Source: Methanolobus psychrotolerans
GTDB taxonomy: Archaea > Halobacteriota > Methanosarcinia > Methanosarcinales > Methanosarcinaceae
Direction of reading: 5' to 3'
DNA: 64,000 bases
NCBI RefSeq assembly: GCF_002243045.1
Contig: NZ_MBKP01000019.1
Coordinates: 59,054 to 123,053, forward strand
Positions 10,443 through 21,900 of this stretch are shown here, in pieces. Made by a program: the position numbers and the translations under genes. A model generated the notes under the pieces. It did no database searches and was not told where the DNA came from. It saw only the letters and a list, made by a program, of their open reading frames with translations. Position 1 is the first letter of the stretch; each line of letters begins with the position of its first letter.

Positions 10443-11240
10443 TTAATTGAGCAATTCCAGAACTTTCTTAAGAATATCTTCAAATGTGAACTTTCCAGGC
10501 GTAACTGAAACCTTCACACCATAGCTTTCAAGCGTTTGGGCGGTAGGTATGCCTATAGCTGCTACTATAGAATTGTTCATGATATTGACTATGTCGTTCT
10601 TTGTAGTCTGGCTCACAGCACACTCAAAGAAGTTACGTACCATCATGGAACTGGTGAATGCAAAGACAGTAATCTCACCATCAAATACCTTGCGTATGAA
10701 TTCTTCCTGTTCATTACCCTCGGGTTTTGTAAGCGTATAAACATTGGTTTCATGTACGTCGGCACCACACCCTTTCAGACCATCTATGAGTAAGGATGAA
10801 CCATAAAAACTCCTTGCAGTGTCAATGACTTTTCCTTTTATCTCAGGACAGAGAAAATCCACCAGTCCTTCAGAACTGTACACACCTGGCATTCCAATTA
10901 CATTGATACCCAGATGCTCCAGAGACTTACGGGTTGTGGGACCAATGGCTATGATCTTTGTAGCATTCAGTGCTTCAATGAACCTGCCCCTGTCATCTGA
11001 AGGGAGTTTGCTGAGAGTGAAATCAATTCCATTGGCACTTGTGAAGATCACATAATCCGATATACCAGAATAAATCCTTTCGACAAAGCCATCGAAGTAT
11101 TCATCCCTCATATCGGCAAGTTCTATCATAGGCACTGCTACGGGCTCAAAACCCATGGACTCAGCAAGAGCTACCGATTCGTTAATGTAGCGCTGTGGCC
11201 TCATTATTGCAAGTACTGGTCTTTTGACTTGTTCTGTCAT
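10443..11240 (-). CDS. hemD: Uroporphyrinogen-III synthase
   Basis: 265 aa; IFTSANGIDFTLSKL, IAIGPTTRKSLEHLGINV, TVFAFTSSMMVRNFFE. Confidence 0.9.
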   Translation of the reverse strand: MTEQVKRPVLAIMRPQRYINESVALAESMGFEPVAVPMIELADMRDEYFDGFVERIYSGISDYVIFTSANGIDFTLSKLPSDDRGRFIEALNATKIIAIGPTTRKSLEHLGINVIGMPGVYSSEGLVDFLCPEIKGKVIDTARSFYGSSLLIDGLKGCGADVHETNVYTLTKPEGNEQEEFIRKVFDGEITVFAFTSSMMVRNFFECAVSQTTKNDIVNIMNNSIVAAIGIPTAQTLESYGVKVSVTPGKFTFEDILKKVLELLN

Positions 11241-11251
11241 ACGAAAACCTT

Positions 11252-12019
11252 CTACTCCAAACTGTCTGAAACCTGTTCACCTAGTATCTCATGAAGCGTG
11301 ACAACGTTTCCAATAACTGTTATGGCAGGAGCCTTAACGCCTCTTTCTTTTGCAATATCGGCTATATTGTCAAGGACACCAACTGTGACACGCTGATCAG
11401 GTCTTGTACCTCTTTCTATGAGAGCCACAGGAGTCTTTGGGTCCTTTCCGTATTTCATAAGCTCACCGACATTCCTGCCAAGCATCTTGACACCCATGAA
11501 TACGACAATGGTTCCATCAAATTTTGCAAGTGTCTCCCAGTCAAGGGAGCTTTCCTCTTTGGTTGGGTCCTCATGCCCCGTGATGAAAGTGACCATTGAG
11601 GCATGGTCCCTATGTGTCACCGGTATGCCCGCATACGCAGGAACAGCAACTGCTGATGTTATGCCTGGTACGACTTCAAATTCTATTCCCTCTGCTATCA
11701 GTTCCTGAGCCTCTTCGCCCCCACGGCCAAACATATAAGGGTCACCACCTTTCAGGCGAACTACATCATTTCCTTCCTTTGCCTTCTGAATAATCAAAGC
11801 ATTGATCTCATCCTGAGTGAGCGTGTGATCCCCTGCATGTTTACCTGCATCTATCTTTTCAGCGGTTTCGGAGATGGAATCAATTATAGCCTTCCCAGGA
11901 AGCTGGTCATATACCACGACTTTAGCAGTATCAAGAAGCCTGCGCGCTTTAAGTGTCAATAGTTCCGGGTCACCCGGGCCTGAACCAACCAAATAGACTT
12001 TACCATATTTCTGGGCCAT
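11252..12019 (-). CDS. cobA: Uroporphyrinogen-III C-methyltransferase
   Basis: KVYLVGSGPGDPELLTLKA...VVRLKGGDPYMFGRGGEEAQEL. Confidence 0.95.
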   Translation of the reverse strand: MAQKYGKVYLVGSGPGDPELLTLKARRLLDTAKVVVYDQLPGKAIIDSISETAEKIDAGKHAGDHTLTQDEINALIIQKAKEGNDVVRLKGGDPYMFGRGGEEAQELIAEGIEFEVVPGITSAVAVPAYAGIPVTHRDHASMVTFITGHEDPTKEESSLDWETLAKFDGTIVVFMGVKMLGRNVGELMKYGKDPKTPVALIERGTRPDQRVTVGVLDNIADIAKERGVKAPAITVIGNVVTLHEILGEQVSDSLE

Positions 12020-12225
12020 GTTAGTGAAATCCTGTTTATCTTTTTTAGATGGTAATGAACTTACTAAGTTATAAATATGCATCGTCCCGGAGAATTAAAG
12101 AAAACAAGGTAACTTTATAATAGGTACATAAAAAGGAGTACACTAGTGAAAATAAAATAATTAAAAACAAAACATGCAATAAAAACAATCTTGCAACTAA
12201 AAATTATTATGTGATAAATAAAATG

Positions 12226-12252
12226 AAGTGCTGTATCGCTAGATACTGCACC
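12226..12252 (-). terminator. Hairpin 3' of the DUF1699-like gene
   Basis: GTGCTGTATC-GCTA-GATACTGCAC inverted repeat with one mismatch, just 3' of the gene at 12273. Confidence 0.5.
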
Positions 12253-12272
12253 TTTTCCAACCCGTTGAAATT

Positions 12273-12671
12273 TTATTTTTTGCTCAATATGTAGAACAGC
12301 ATTTCCCTGTTCAGCTTCCCTTCCCGTTCCAGTTTGTTCACTATATTTTCATCAGACATGCCTTCTGACTTAAGCTCTTTGATCTTATCAAGTAATGCCG
12401 GAGCGATACTATAGTATTCGTTAATATCTTTCCTGTGACCCCATACATCACCCTCAACGAGCTTGATGTCCTGCATTGCCATGAACATTTCAATGGACTT
12501 TGAGACAGTGCGTCTGTAAGAACTCGGAATCTGGATAACTTCCACTTTGGGGCATGTCTGGACCAGTGAAAAAATATCCTTGTTCGATGGCCTGAAAGCA
12601 AGATGAATTACCTTTTCATTCGGATTTAGATGCGGTATTTCTTCTCGCGAACTTACAACTCTTATTTTCAT
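12273..12671 (-). CDS. DUF1699-like protein (Methanosarcinales family)
   Basis: 132 aa; MKIRVVSSREEIPHLNPNEKVIHLAFRPSNKDIFSLVQTCPKVEVIQIPSSYRRTVSKSIEMFM. Confidence 0.75.
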   Translation of the reverse strand: MKIRVVSSREEIPHLNPNEKVIHLAFRPSNKDIFSLVQTCPKVEVIQIPSSYRRTVSKSIEMFMAMQDIKLVEGDVWGHRKDINEYYSIAPALLDKIKELKSEGMSDENIVNKLEREGKLNREMLFYILSKK

Positions 12672-12774
12672 GAGTCTCCCTCACCTCCAGTTCGTAGAGA
12701 ACTTATTAAAATAATGTATGTACTCACCTATTAAATAATTATCGATTTAACAACGAAAAAAATGTAGGGGTCAT

Positions 12775-14052
12775 TTATTCGAATCTTGCCCGCACAGAAT
12801 CTGCGTGCGCCTTCAGGCCTTCTTTTTCAGCTATGGAAATAACAGAATCTTTTAATGTTTCAAGTCCCTTTTTACTTATTTTCTGTATGCTGGAGGACTT
12901 AAGGAAATGCGCAATGTTCAGGCCGGAGTATATCCTCGCATAACCTGCCGTAGGTAGGACGTGATTGGTCCCGGAGGCATAGTCGCCTACAGGGACGGGG
13001 GCATAATTGCCTACAAATATAGAACCTGCATGCTCTATTTTTTCAAGGACGGTATCGGAATCTTCAACCATTATCTCAAGGTGCTCAGGAGCAAACTCAT
13101 TTGAGAAAGCTATACACTCCTCCATAGAATCAGCCACTAGCACCGCAGCATTTTCAAGAGAAGTATTCACAATCTCTTTCCTGAGAGTTACCTTTGCCTG
13201 CTTAATAATCTCATCCATGACAGCAACTGCAAGATTTTCAGACGTTGTCACAATTACAGAGACCGCGTTTGGATCATGTTCCGCCTGAGCTATCATATCT
13301 GATGCAGCCATTCTTGCATTACAGGAATCATCAGCTATGATAAGCACTTCACTTGGACCTGCCGGAAAATCAATTTCTGCCATATCCCTTACCTGCATTT
13401 TTGCCGCAGTCACAAAGACATTTCCAGGACCTACGATCTTGTCGACCTTCATGACGCTTTCTGTACCATAGGCCATTGCTGCAACCGCCTGCACACCCCC
13501 CAATCTATAAACATGGTCTGCACCGGCTACCTTTGCTGCCGCAAGTGTAAGAGAGTTAACCTTCCCATCCTTTCCCGGAGGAGTACACATAACAACATTC
13601 CTGACACCCGCAACCTTTGCAGGGACTATTGTCATTAGTGCAGTGGAAGGATACGATGCTCTTCCACCCGGAACATAGGCACCTACACTTTCAAGAGGAG
13701 TAACCTTCTGCCCCAGCTCAATCCCCGGTGAAAGTTCAATGAACCACATCTTCTGTGGCATCTGTGCCTCATGGAACTTCCTTATATTGTGAGCAGCAAA
13801 TTCAAGGTGAGCCAGAAGAGCCGGATCCACACTTCTTGCAGCAGCATCGATCTCCTTCTTTGAAACTTCAATCACTTCAATGTCAGCACCATCGAATGTC
13901 CTGGTGTATTCCCGTAGTGCTGCATCACCATTCTGCTTTACATCTTTAAGGATAGATGCAACCGTATCCCCAACGTCTGCAAGCTCTCCACCACGACCAA
14001 CTAATTTATTCCTTTCTGCATCGGTAAGTTCAGATAATTTCTTGTAAAGCAT
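12775..14052 (-). CDS. hisD: Histidinol dehydrogenase
   Basis: 425 aa; [46 protein letters not shown]. Confidence 0.97.
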   Translation of the reverse strand: MLYKKLSELTDAERNKLVGRGGELADVGDTVASILKDVKQNGDAALREYTRTFDGADIEVIEVSKKEIDAAARSVDPALLAHLEFAAHNIRKFHEAQMPQKMWFIELSPGIELGQKVTPLESVGAYVPGGRASYPSTALMTIVPAKVAGVRNVVMCTPPGKDGKVNSLTLAAAKVAGADHVYRLGGVQAVAAMAYGTESVMKVDKIVGPGNVFVTAAKMQVRDMAEIDFPAGPSEVLIIADDSCNARMAASDMIAQAEHDPNAVSVIVTTSENLAVAVMDEIIKQAKVTLRKEIVNTSLENAAVLVADSMEECIAFSNEFAPEHLEIMVEDSDTVLEKIEHAGSIFVGNYAPVPVGDYASGTNHVLPTAGYARIYSGLNIAHFLKSSSIQKISKKGLETLKDSVISIAEKEGLKAHADSVRARFE

Positions 14053-14190
14053 GATATTTCCCCTGAATATAATGTAAATTGCTAATGATCAGTGATATTC
14101 GTAAATCGTTATGACTATTTCCTGATGTTATATCTGTTCATCATATATAATGCTTAAATAATGCTTAAAGCATAATCTTCCAAATAAATT

Positions 14191-16431
14191 TTAAATGTAT
14201 TTATCAAAATCGCTGAAAGTCCTCTGCTCATTTTCCATCAACGAATCCATGGTCTTTTGGATTATTTTTCCAGATTCATCAGATACTACCTTCAAATGGA
14301 TACCAATTTCCCCAAAAAGCTTTGCTGCTGTTTTTTGACCAATTAGAGATGAAACAGTGCCGATATCGGATTTTCGTATGTCATCCACAGTCTTAAGGCC
14401 ATTGTCATAGAGCTTGCGGGCACGCACACGACCGATCCCCCTTATGCTGACAAGTTCAATAAGTTCAGGAGAAGCACCGTAATGTATCCTCTTTTCCAGT
14501 ATCTGTGCCATCATGCCAGCATCACTGTTCATTTCCAGAGATAAAAGACCTGCAAGCCTTGAAGTGGAATGCATCAACCACTCCGCAATATCAGCAAATG
14601 CATGCACATCACCGTCACCGACATTGAATTTTCGAGTGATGGAATCAAGAGACTTCTCATTTATCCAGTCAAGTATAAGAAGAGCGGTTTTCACCTCACC
14701 CAGGAACCACTCATAATCAAGTTCACTAGAACGGGGAGGAATCTCTGCAAATTCCTCACTGTGAGAGAGGACAAAATCATTGATAATCTCATAATCGCAC
14801 GACCTCATGTAGAGCTGCTTCATATCCGGTGTCTTACAAATAAGATGCATGAGAGTGAGGTCTGTGATATGCTCTGCTTTCTTCAATCCATCAATTATGT
14901 AAGCACCTGAAAGAGGATCTATATAAAGAGTGGATATCAGTCTTCCAAGGGATGTGGGTAATAGAGTTTCTTCACCTTCAAGCATCTTATTGCCCCTAAG
15001 GAAAGTAAGACACTCATCCACCACTTCCACAATGCTCCATGTGTCGTTCTGGTGAGCAAAGAAGGTAGCTTCAATGAACTCCATCAGGCCATCCCTTGTA
15101 GTTGCAAAACCATTCACTATCGTTGAGAGGATATGCGTCCTCAGGGCATTCTCTGTTCCTAGCTTGGACCAGATATCCTCAGCATCTGCATCAACATAAT
15201 TGTTAAAAAGTCCTTCCATTTCATCGTATGAACGTGCTATAAGAACAGATTCACCGTAAGGATCAAGGTGTGGTCTGCCTGCCCTGCCTGCCATCTGCTT
15301 GTAGTCCAGTACAGGTATTGGCTGCATGCCATAGTTAGAGTCATAGCGTCTGTAACTTCTGATAATGACCCTTCTTGCCGGCAGGTTCAGACCTGCTGCA
15401 AGAGTTGGCGTGCTGCATATCACCCTTATCTTGTTATCCCGGAAGCCGTCTTCCACCAGTTTGCGATGTGCAGAGTTAAGACCAGCATGATGAAATGCAG
15501 TGCCATTCCTTACACATTGTGCCAGGATATTAGATGCTTCGGTCTCACCATTTTCTATTATCTGCTCAACTATTTCATCAAGTGAGTTACGAGTGGGTTT
15601 ATCAAGCAGTTCTGAAACCTTAGTGCCTGCCCTTTTCGCAAAGGCAACACAGTTCTTGCGACTGCTTTCAAAAACAAGGCACTGACCTCCATCATGAAGT
15701 GTGTCCAGCAGGAGATTGATGGCATCATCCGGGGTTAGAGTATCAATGCGTTTCTGAGAACTCCTGTAATTAATGTTACCACCGTAATAAACACCTTCAT
15801 GCAGATCGGTGGGACGCCATTCACTGAGCACAAGCTTTGCCTTTAGCCAATCTGCAACCTCATAGGCATTTCCCACGGTTGCCGAAAGAGCGATTATCTG
15901 GCATCCAGGATTAAGTTTCATGAGTTTAGTAAGAGTAACTTCAAGTGTCGGACCCCTGTTAGCCGAATCAAGTAGATGGACTTCGTCAACAACGATGGTG
16001 GTTATCTCCTGCATCCATGAAGTCTCATTACGCAATAGGGAATCTGTCTTTTCAGATGTGGCAACAATTATATCATTGGAACCAAGCCACTCATCCCTGG
16101 ATTCAAAATCACCAGTAGATATACCAACTTTCAGGCCTCCTTTTTTTACTGCTATCGAAGAGAAGGACCTGAACCTTTCAAACTTTTCAGTCGCAAGGGC
16201 ACGCAGAGGGACTATATAAAGTGCTTTGCCACCATTTGCAATTGCTTTTAGCATGGCAAGCTCGGCAAGCAGTGTCTTTCCGGAAGCCGTTGGAATTGCA
16301 GCAAGTATATTGTTGCCATCCAGCAGTCCTTTTTCAATGGTCTGCGCCTGGGGCGGATAAAGTTCTTTTATGCCGGAACAAAGGTAAAAACGGATAACTT
16401 CATCCGGCAGGTCCAGAGATTCAATTTTCAT
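14191..16431 (-). CDS. hel308: Hel308 (Ski2-like) DNA helicase
   Basis: 746 aa; [17 protein letters not shown] Walker [22 protein letters not shown]-terminal Hh[16 protein letters not shown]. Confidence 0.95.
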   Translation of the reverse strand: MKIESLDLPDEVIRFYLCSGIKELYPPQAQTIEKGLLDGNNILAAIPTASGKTLLAELAMLKAIANGGKALYIVPLRALATEKFERFRSFSSIAVKKGGLKVGISTGDFESRDEWLGSNDIIVATSEKTDSLLRNETSWMQEITTIVVDEVHLLDSANRGPTLEVTLTKLMKLNPGCQIIALSATVGNAYEVADWLKAKLVLSEWRPTDLHEGVYYGGNINYRSSQKRIDTLTPDDAINLLLDTLHDGGQCLVFESSRKNCVAFAKRAGTKVSELLDKPTRNSLDEIVEQIIENGETEASNILAQCVRNGTAFHHAGLNSAHRKLVEDGFRDNKIRVICSTPTLAAGLNLPARRVIIRSYRRYDSNYGMQPIPVLDYKQMAGRAGRPHLDPYGESVLIARSYDEMEGLFNNYVDADAEDIWSKLGTENALRTHILSTIVNGFATTRDGLMEFIEATFFAHQNDTWSIVEVVDECLTFLRGNKMLEGEETLLPTSLGRLISTLYIDPLSGAYIIDGLKKAEHITDLTLMHLICKTPDMKQLYMRSCDYEIINDFVLSHSEEFAEIPPRSSELDYEWFLGEVKTALLILDWINEKSLDSITRKFNVGDGDVHAFADIAEWLMHSTSRLAGLLSLEMNSDAGMMAQILEKRIHYGASPELIELVSIRGIGRVRARKLYDNGLKTVDDIRKSDIGTVSSLIGQKTAAKLFGEIGIHLKVVSDESGKIIQKTMDSLMENEQRTFSDFDKYI

Positions 16432-16862
16432 GATAACTGAGATTTAAGAGAGAGTTATATCTAATTAAAATTGCCCTATCAGCAAAATCCGGGATAATAT
16501 CTGCTGCAACTACAAGACCGATTAACAGACCTGACAAATTTGAAGTGCCATTTTATCATATCTTTCGTTCACCTTAACCTCTTAATTACTTGAAAGTGTA
16601 CAAGCATGTCTGGCAGAGATAGAACAAAATACTTTAAATATGAATCGCAAAAAAACAGGATGCATGACCAACTATAGCTAAAGCTTTCTTGCTATTATGC
16701 ACACATACTTCCGACTCGAAAAGTTTGTTCACCCCACTCAGCATTTGTGGGAGACATAAAATAAACATTTCAAAAATCATATAACTTGGAAAATATTCAC
16801 TGTTGCTGGTAAATAAAATATGCAGATGAATGTTAAGTAAGTAAAATAAACTATACAAAAAG

Positions 16863-16887
16863 AAGTGGCATGTACATCATGCCACTT
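16863..16887 (-). terminator. Perfect 10-bp hairpin 3' of trpB-like gene
   Basis: AAGTGGCATG-TACAT-CATGCCACTT. Confidence 0.6.
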
Positions 16888-16907
16888 AACTCATTTAAAC
16901 ATTAAGA

Positions 16908-18206
16908 TCAATCGTTGGTCAGATCACCAGTGAAGTACTTGTCATAAGAAGCCATGTCAAAGTGACCATGACCACTAAGATTGAACATGATCGTCTTCTC
17001 TTCGCCTGTTTGCTTACATTTAAGTGCTTCATCGATGGTGCATTTGATAGCATGAGCCGATTCAGGAGCAGGAGCTATTCCTTCACTGCGTGCGAATGTA
17101 ACTGCTGCTTCAAATATCTCTATCTGATGATAGGAGGTTGCTTCCATAAGACCATCTGCAACAAGCTTACTGACGATTGGTGATGCACCGTGGTACCTGA
17201 GACCGCCTGCATGGATAGCAGGTGGTATGAACTCTGAGCCAAGTGTGTACATCTTAAGCAATGGCGTCATCTGTGCCATGTCACCAAAGTCATACTTGAA
17301 CTCTCCACAAGTAAGGGTCGGACATGCGGATGGTTCTACTGCAATGATCCTTGTGTTGGTCTTGCCAGCGATGTTGTCCCTGATGTAAGGCAAGCTCACA
17401 CCGGCAAGGTTGCTTCCACCACCACAGCATCCGATAACGATGTCAGGATAGTCTTCAGTCTTATTGAATTGTGCCTGGGTTTCAAGACCTACCACTGTCT
17501 GGTGCAGACAGGTGTGGTTAAGAACACTGCCTAATGCATATTTGGTATTGTCGTTGAGCGCTGCATCCTCAATTGCTTCACTGATGGCGATACCCAGACT
17601 GCCTGTTGTGTCAGGGTACATTTCACGGATCTTTCTTCCAAACTGCGTCTCAGTGCTTGGAGATGGAACCACGGTTGCCCCCCAGAGATTGATAAGGGAC
17701 TTGCGGTAAGGCTTCTGGTAGTAGCTTGAACTTACCATGTAGACCTTACATTCAATGTCAAAATAATTACAGCAGAGTGATAATGCACTGCCCCACTGGC
17801 CTGCACCTGTTTCAGTCGTTATCCGTTCAGTGCCTTCCTTCATGTTGTAATATGCCTGTGCAACGGCAGTGTTTGGCTTGTGGCTTCCTGCAGGACTGAC
17901 ACTTTCGTTCTTATAGTAGATCTTTGCCGGTGTCCCCAGTGCCTTCTCAAGCCTGTGTGCCCTGTACAGAGGAGATGGCCTCCAGAGAGTGTATATCTCC
18001 ATGATCTCTTCAGGAATATCGATATACCTCTCAGAGCTTATCTCCTGTTTTATTAACTCCTTAGCAAATATAGGTTCAAGGTCCTTCGGGTTCATGGGCT
18101 CATTGGTTGCCGGATTCAATGGCGGCTCAACCTGCAGGTCCGCAAGGATGTTATACCACTGCTTTGGCATTTCGTTCTCATCAAGTAAAATCTTTGTATG
18201 CTCCAT
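16908..18206 (-). CDS. TrpB2-type tryptophan synthase beta chain-like protein
   Basis: 432 aa; [50 protein letters not shown]. Confidence 0.93.
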   Translation of the reverse strand: MEHTKILLDENEMPKQWYNILADLQVEPPLNPATNEPMNPKDLEPIFAKELIKQEISSERYIDIPEEIMEIYTLWRPSPLYRAHRLEKALGTPAKIYYKNESVSPAGSHKPNTAVAQAYYNMKEGTERITTETGAGQWGSALSLCCNYFDIECKVYMVSSSYYQKPYRKSLINLWGATVVPSPSTETQFGRKIREMYPDTTGSLGIAISEAIEDAALNDNTKYALGSVLNHTCLHQTVVGLETQAQFNKTEDYPDIVIGCCGGGSNLAGVSLPYIRDNIAGKTNTRIIAVEPSACPTLTCGEFKYDFGDMAQMTPLLKMYTLGSEFIPPAIHAGGLRYHGASPIVSKLVADGLMEATSYHQIEIFEAAVTFARSEGIAPAPESAHAIKCTIDEALKCKQTGEEKTIMFNLSGHGHFDMASYDKYFTGDLTND

Positions 18207-18328
18207 AGTTATACCTCTGTAGAAAGGGAATCAATGATGTATAACTGAGTACATTAGAGTGGTATTTAATGGTTTTGATTTGTGATGAGTAAGCAAAGAA
18301 ATTAGATAAAGAGATTCCAGGACGGAAT

Positions 18329-18928
18329 CTACTCTTTCCTGTAAACTACCGCCGCAATCAAAGCAAACACAGCAAACAAAGCCGTAAATGCAGGAGTTGT
18401 TGGTGAACTGCTCTCGCTGGTGGGGTCATTTGTGGACTCTGATGGAATTGCCGGACCATCGTAGTATTCGTTGGAAATTGTGACGTAGGCGGCGGTGAAT
18501 TTCCCATTAGCAATTGTCTTTGGTCTTTCTAAATCCATCATTTGATAATAGAAATTTATAGGTGCACTACCTCCTGCCCATTCTTCGTTAGGAGCAACAG
18601 TCCATTCAATAATCCAAGTTTCATTAGCTTCCATAATTTTGTCTGTATAAGCCCCTAGTTTGGAAGTAGGTCCTTCAATTATATCAAAATCATTATCTCC
18701 AATAGAAGTTAATTTTGCTGATAATTCATTCTTTTTGTAACAGGTTACTTCAAATCTTAACTGGAATGGCTCACCGATTTTTAAGAGTGGTTTCGGCGTT
18801 GAAGCACCAGGATACAATTGATCATTATAATAGACATCTATTTTAAGGTTTGAACTTTCTGAAGATGCAGGTATTGAAAACAAAACAAACAAACAGATAA
18901 GACTTATAGCAAACATTTTGTAATTCAT
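18329..18928 (-). CDS. Sarcinarray-family-like secreted protein with C-terminal sorting-like tail
   Basis: 199 aa; signal peptide; LKIDVYYNDQLYPGASTPKPLLKIGEPFQLRFEVTCYK; C-terminal SPTTPAFTALFAVFALIAAVVYRKE (Ser/Thr/Pro-TM-basic). Confidence 0.65.
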   Translation of the reverse strand: MNYKMFAISLICLFVLFSIPASSESSNLKIDVYYNDQLYPGASTPKPLLKIGEPFQLRFEVTCYKKNELSAKLTSIGDNDFDIIEGPTSKLGAYTDKIMEANETWIIEWTVAPNEEWAGGSAPINFYYQMMDLERPKTIANGKFTAAYVTISNEYYDGPAIPSESTNDPTSESSSPTTPAFTALFAVFALIAAVVYRKE

Positions 18929-18937
18929 ATTTGTTCC

Positions 18938-21900
18938 TCAATATTGTGATTCAAAATTATCATAAGCAACTGATTTTTCATCCCTTTCCCCAATCTTATC
19001 ACCAACTCCCTTTGGCCCAGGCCCTACTATTGTTGCTGCATATCCTGAAAATCTAAACTCAATTGGCTGGTTATCCCCGATATAAATATAGCCGCCCTCT
19101 TGGTCTTTTTCAGTAGGATGAACAATCCTGTCATCTGTACGAATATATGTTTGTGCATCATGGCCAAAATACGGATTGAACATACATTCGTTATCGTTAT
19201 CAATAATTTCAAAAGATTTGTATTCGCCCTTCACATCATACTCCCACACATTCACAGTACACACCCAGTGCGGCGGAATCACCGGCAACCCACATGGAAC
19301 AAGCTTCATAGACTTCTGTAACCTCTTTTCCATCTTCTCAGCAAGTTGCCCTGTCAGCTTCTCACTTGATTCGTCAAGCTTTTTCTGTAATTCTGTATTT
19401 ATATTTACAAAGCACTCATCAATGCTTTCCTGACACATCTTTACAGCCTCGCACACTCCATCTACCACAGCTATCCGCAGGTCTGCTTCCAGACGATACA
19501 ACACTGCATCCATCTCATTAGAAGCTACACTGGGATTATCGTTTCTGATCTTATCACTTATCAGGACAAGTATCTCTTCCTGAAGAGTGTTATCTGCTAC
19601 CATATTTACGAGTTCTTCATCAGAAAGAGTGTAAAGGTAAGTCTCAGTTATCAGAATGACTTCTGAACTGCTTATCCAGATACCCAGAACCGGGTCCTTT
19701 GCAACTTCATCAGCTACCATATCCGGGACCTGTTGCCTTATACTTGAGCCATATTCACTCATCAGCCTTGTGCGGTTCTGTTCAATGAGTGTAGTATCTG
19801 CCGACATACCACCCATGGCAAGTTCAGTACTCTGTATCTGGATATCTGCCATAAGAGAATCCACTTCAGCATTCATGTCCGAAATACTCTGGCTCATGGA
19901 TTGGGATATTACATCTTTCAGGGGTTCAGAAGCAGCAGCAAGCATTCTTGCAATATCATCACCTATCCCCGTGGAGAATACACAGACATTGCGCACAGCC
20001 AGAGGATACACTTCCTTACCATTGGCTTCATCGACCCATTTATACTGGCTTTGCAGGTCAAACTCGGGATCATGGTAGAGGTAATCAGGGTACTGGTCAA
20101 CTACAAGAGTGATGTTTTCGGTCCAGTTGTATTTGCTGCCAGGGAGACCTTCAACCTTCATTGTTTCGATGATGCCCATTTCAGCGGCAAGGGCTGTGGA
20201 TGCTTTATCCATGGCAGGGTTGTTGAAGAGTACGTCGGTGGAAATCTTGTTCTTAACAAGATCCAGAATGGAGTGGCCCTGCTCCCTGGTAAATGAATCG
20301 TCTATGTAATCCTCAAATGAGCCTTCTACATTTTTATTTCTCTCCCTGAGCTCCTTGAGCAAGTAGTTGTAGGCTTCATTCTTTGCGATAGCACGACTGG
20401 CATCACTACTTGTATTGAACTGATCCCCATTCATGTACTGGGTCTGTCCGATGAAGGATTCACGCTTTGTTGTTTCTGCCATCTCTGCGGCAAGGTCAAG
20501 AGATGCTTCCTGTATCAGCGTGGTAGGGTTCTTACCAAGGTTCTCTCCTAGCAGAGATACCTCCCTGGCCGGGTTATTGGTGTTAATGGCGTCGAACATA
20601 TCCCCCATTTCTCTGGTCATTTCAGAATGAAGCCATTCCGGGACATCACAATATACCTTTTCCACGGGGAGAAGCGTCCCGTTCGTGTAGACAAGGTAGT
20701 TACCCTGGATAATGCGTAGTTTAGGTAAGAATTCCTGTTCACGGTACTTATCTGCTGCATCACTGCAGTCATTATCATTTTCCGCAATGCCATTGACAGT
20801 GACAGTGGTAGTTTTGTAATCGTTGCTACTTCCGGCATCATAGGAACTAATGCCTGTGTAGCCTCCTGAAGGGAGAAACTGATGATAGACAATACTTAAG
20901 TTCTCTGTCTCGGTCCGGGCATGAGATACCTTTTCATAATCTGTAAGGGGATAATTGGTCCGTGAGCCGGAAGAGTCACCACTATAATGATTCCACCCAG
21001 TGGGACTGAAAGTCTTGTATGACCAGTGATAGGTGTAATAGATATCCCATCGTGTTTTTATCCTGAATTTAATGTTGTATGTTACTTTCCAGTTGAAACT
21101 ATGGTCTTCATTTAATAGATATCCGTCTGTACGTTCAATATTATGTACAGTATCATTTCCAAGGTATTCATAAGTAGTATCCACTCCCTCACAGACTATA
21201 TCCGTAGATACATGATCCACCCTCACAGATTTGTAGTACCATTTGTGAGATGATGCATCGATATTGACCTTGTGAGCCACATCCAGCATGCCACTGAAAT
21301 TGTAATCTGGTGTCAGGGCACAGGTATGTGAAATAGTGACAGGATAGTGTGCTGTCCATTTGACATCTTTACCTGTTTTTGATGTTCCCCCCTGATATGT
21401 AGCGGATCCATAACTGGTCGGACCTACCTTTAGATCATAAGGAGTTGCAACATTGAATCCATCCCTGAAAACCTGCCCCTGTATGTTAGCACTGTAGACC
21501 TCGTGGCTCACCTTATGTATAAGATCCGGCTGATATTCATCCCATTTTTCGTCGTTGTAGACCCAGTTGCTATACACTTCATTTGTAAAATTGGAAACCG
21601 AAACCACGATCTTGGAAGTATTTGCCACTTCTTCTATAGTAGTATTTGCATCCTTCATGGATTCGTTAATTCCGCTGGATACGCTGATGTTAAATGAACC
21701 AGCCTCTGAGAGTTGATCATATGTGGCACTCAGATTGTTTTCTTTGTAACCCTCATAGTTACTCGTATCACTTTTGACATCACTGTACAGAACTTTCCCA
21801 TTGTAGTAAGTTGTATAAGTGAGGGCCCATGGGTCCACAGAATCAAAGACACGTTTCTGGGCATAAAGAGCCCCGGCATTCACTGAAGCAGACAACGATG

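Noticed and set aside
16634-16858. 74-aa minus ORF in the hel308-trpB spacer
   Set aside because: AT-rich, low-complexity hydrophobic translation with no SD; probably non-coding.
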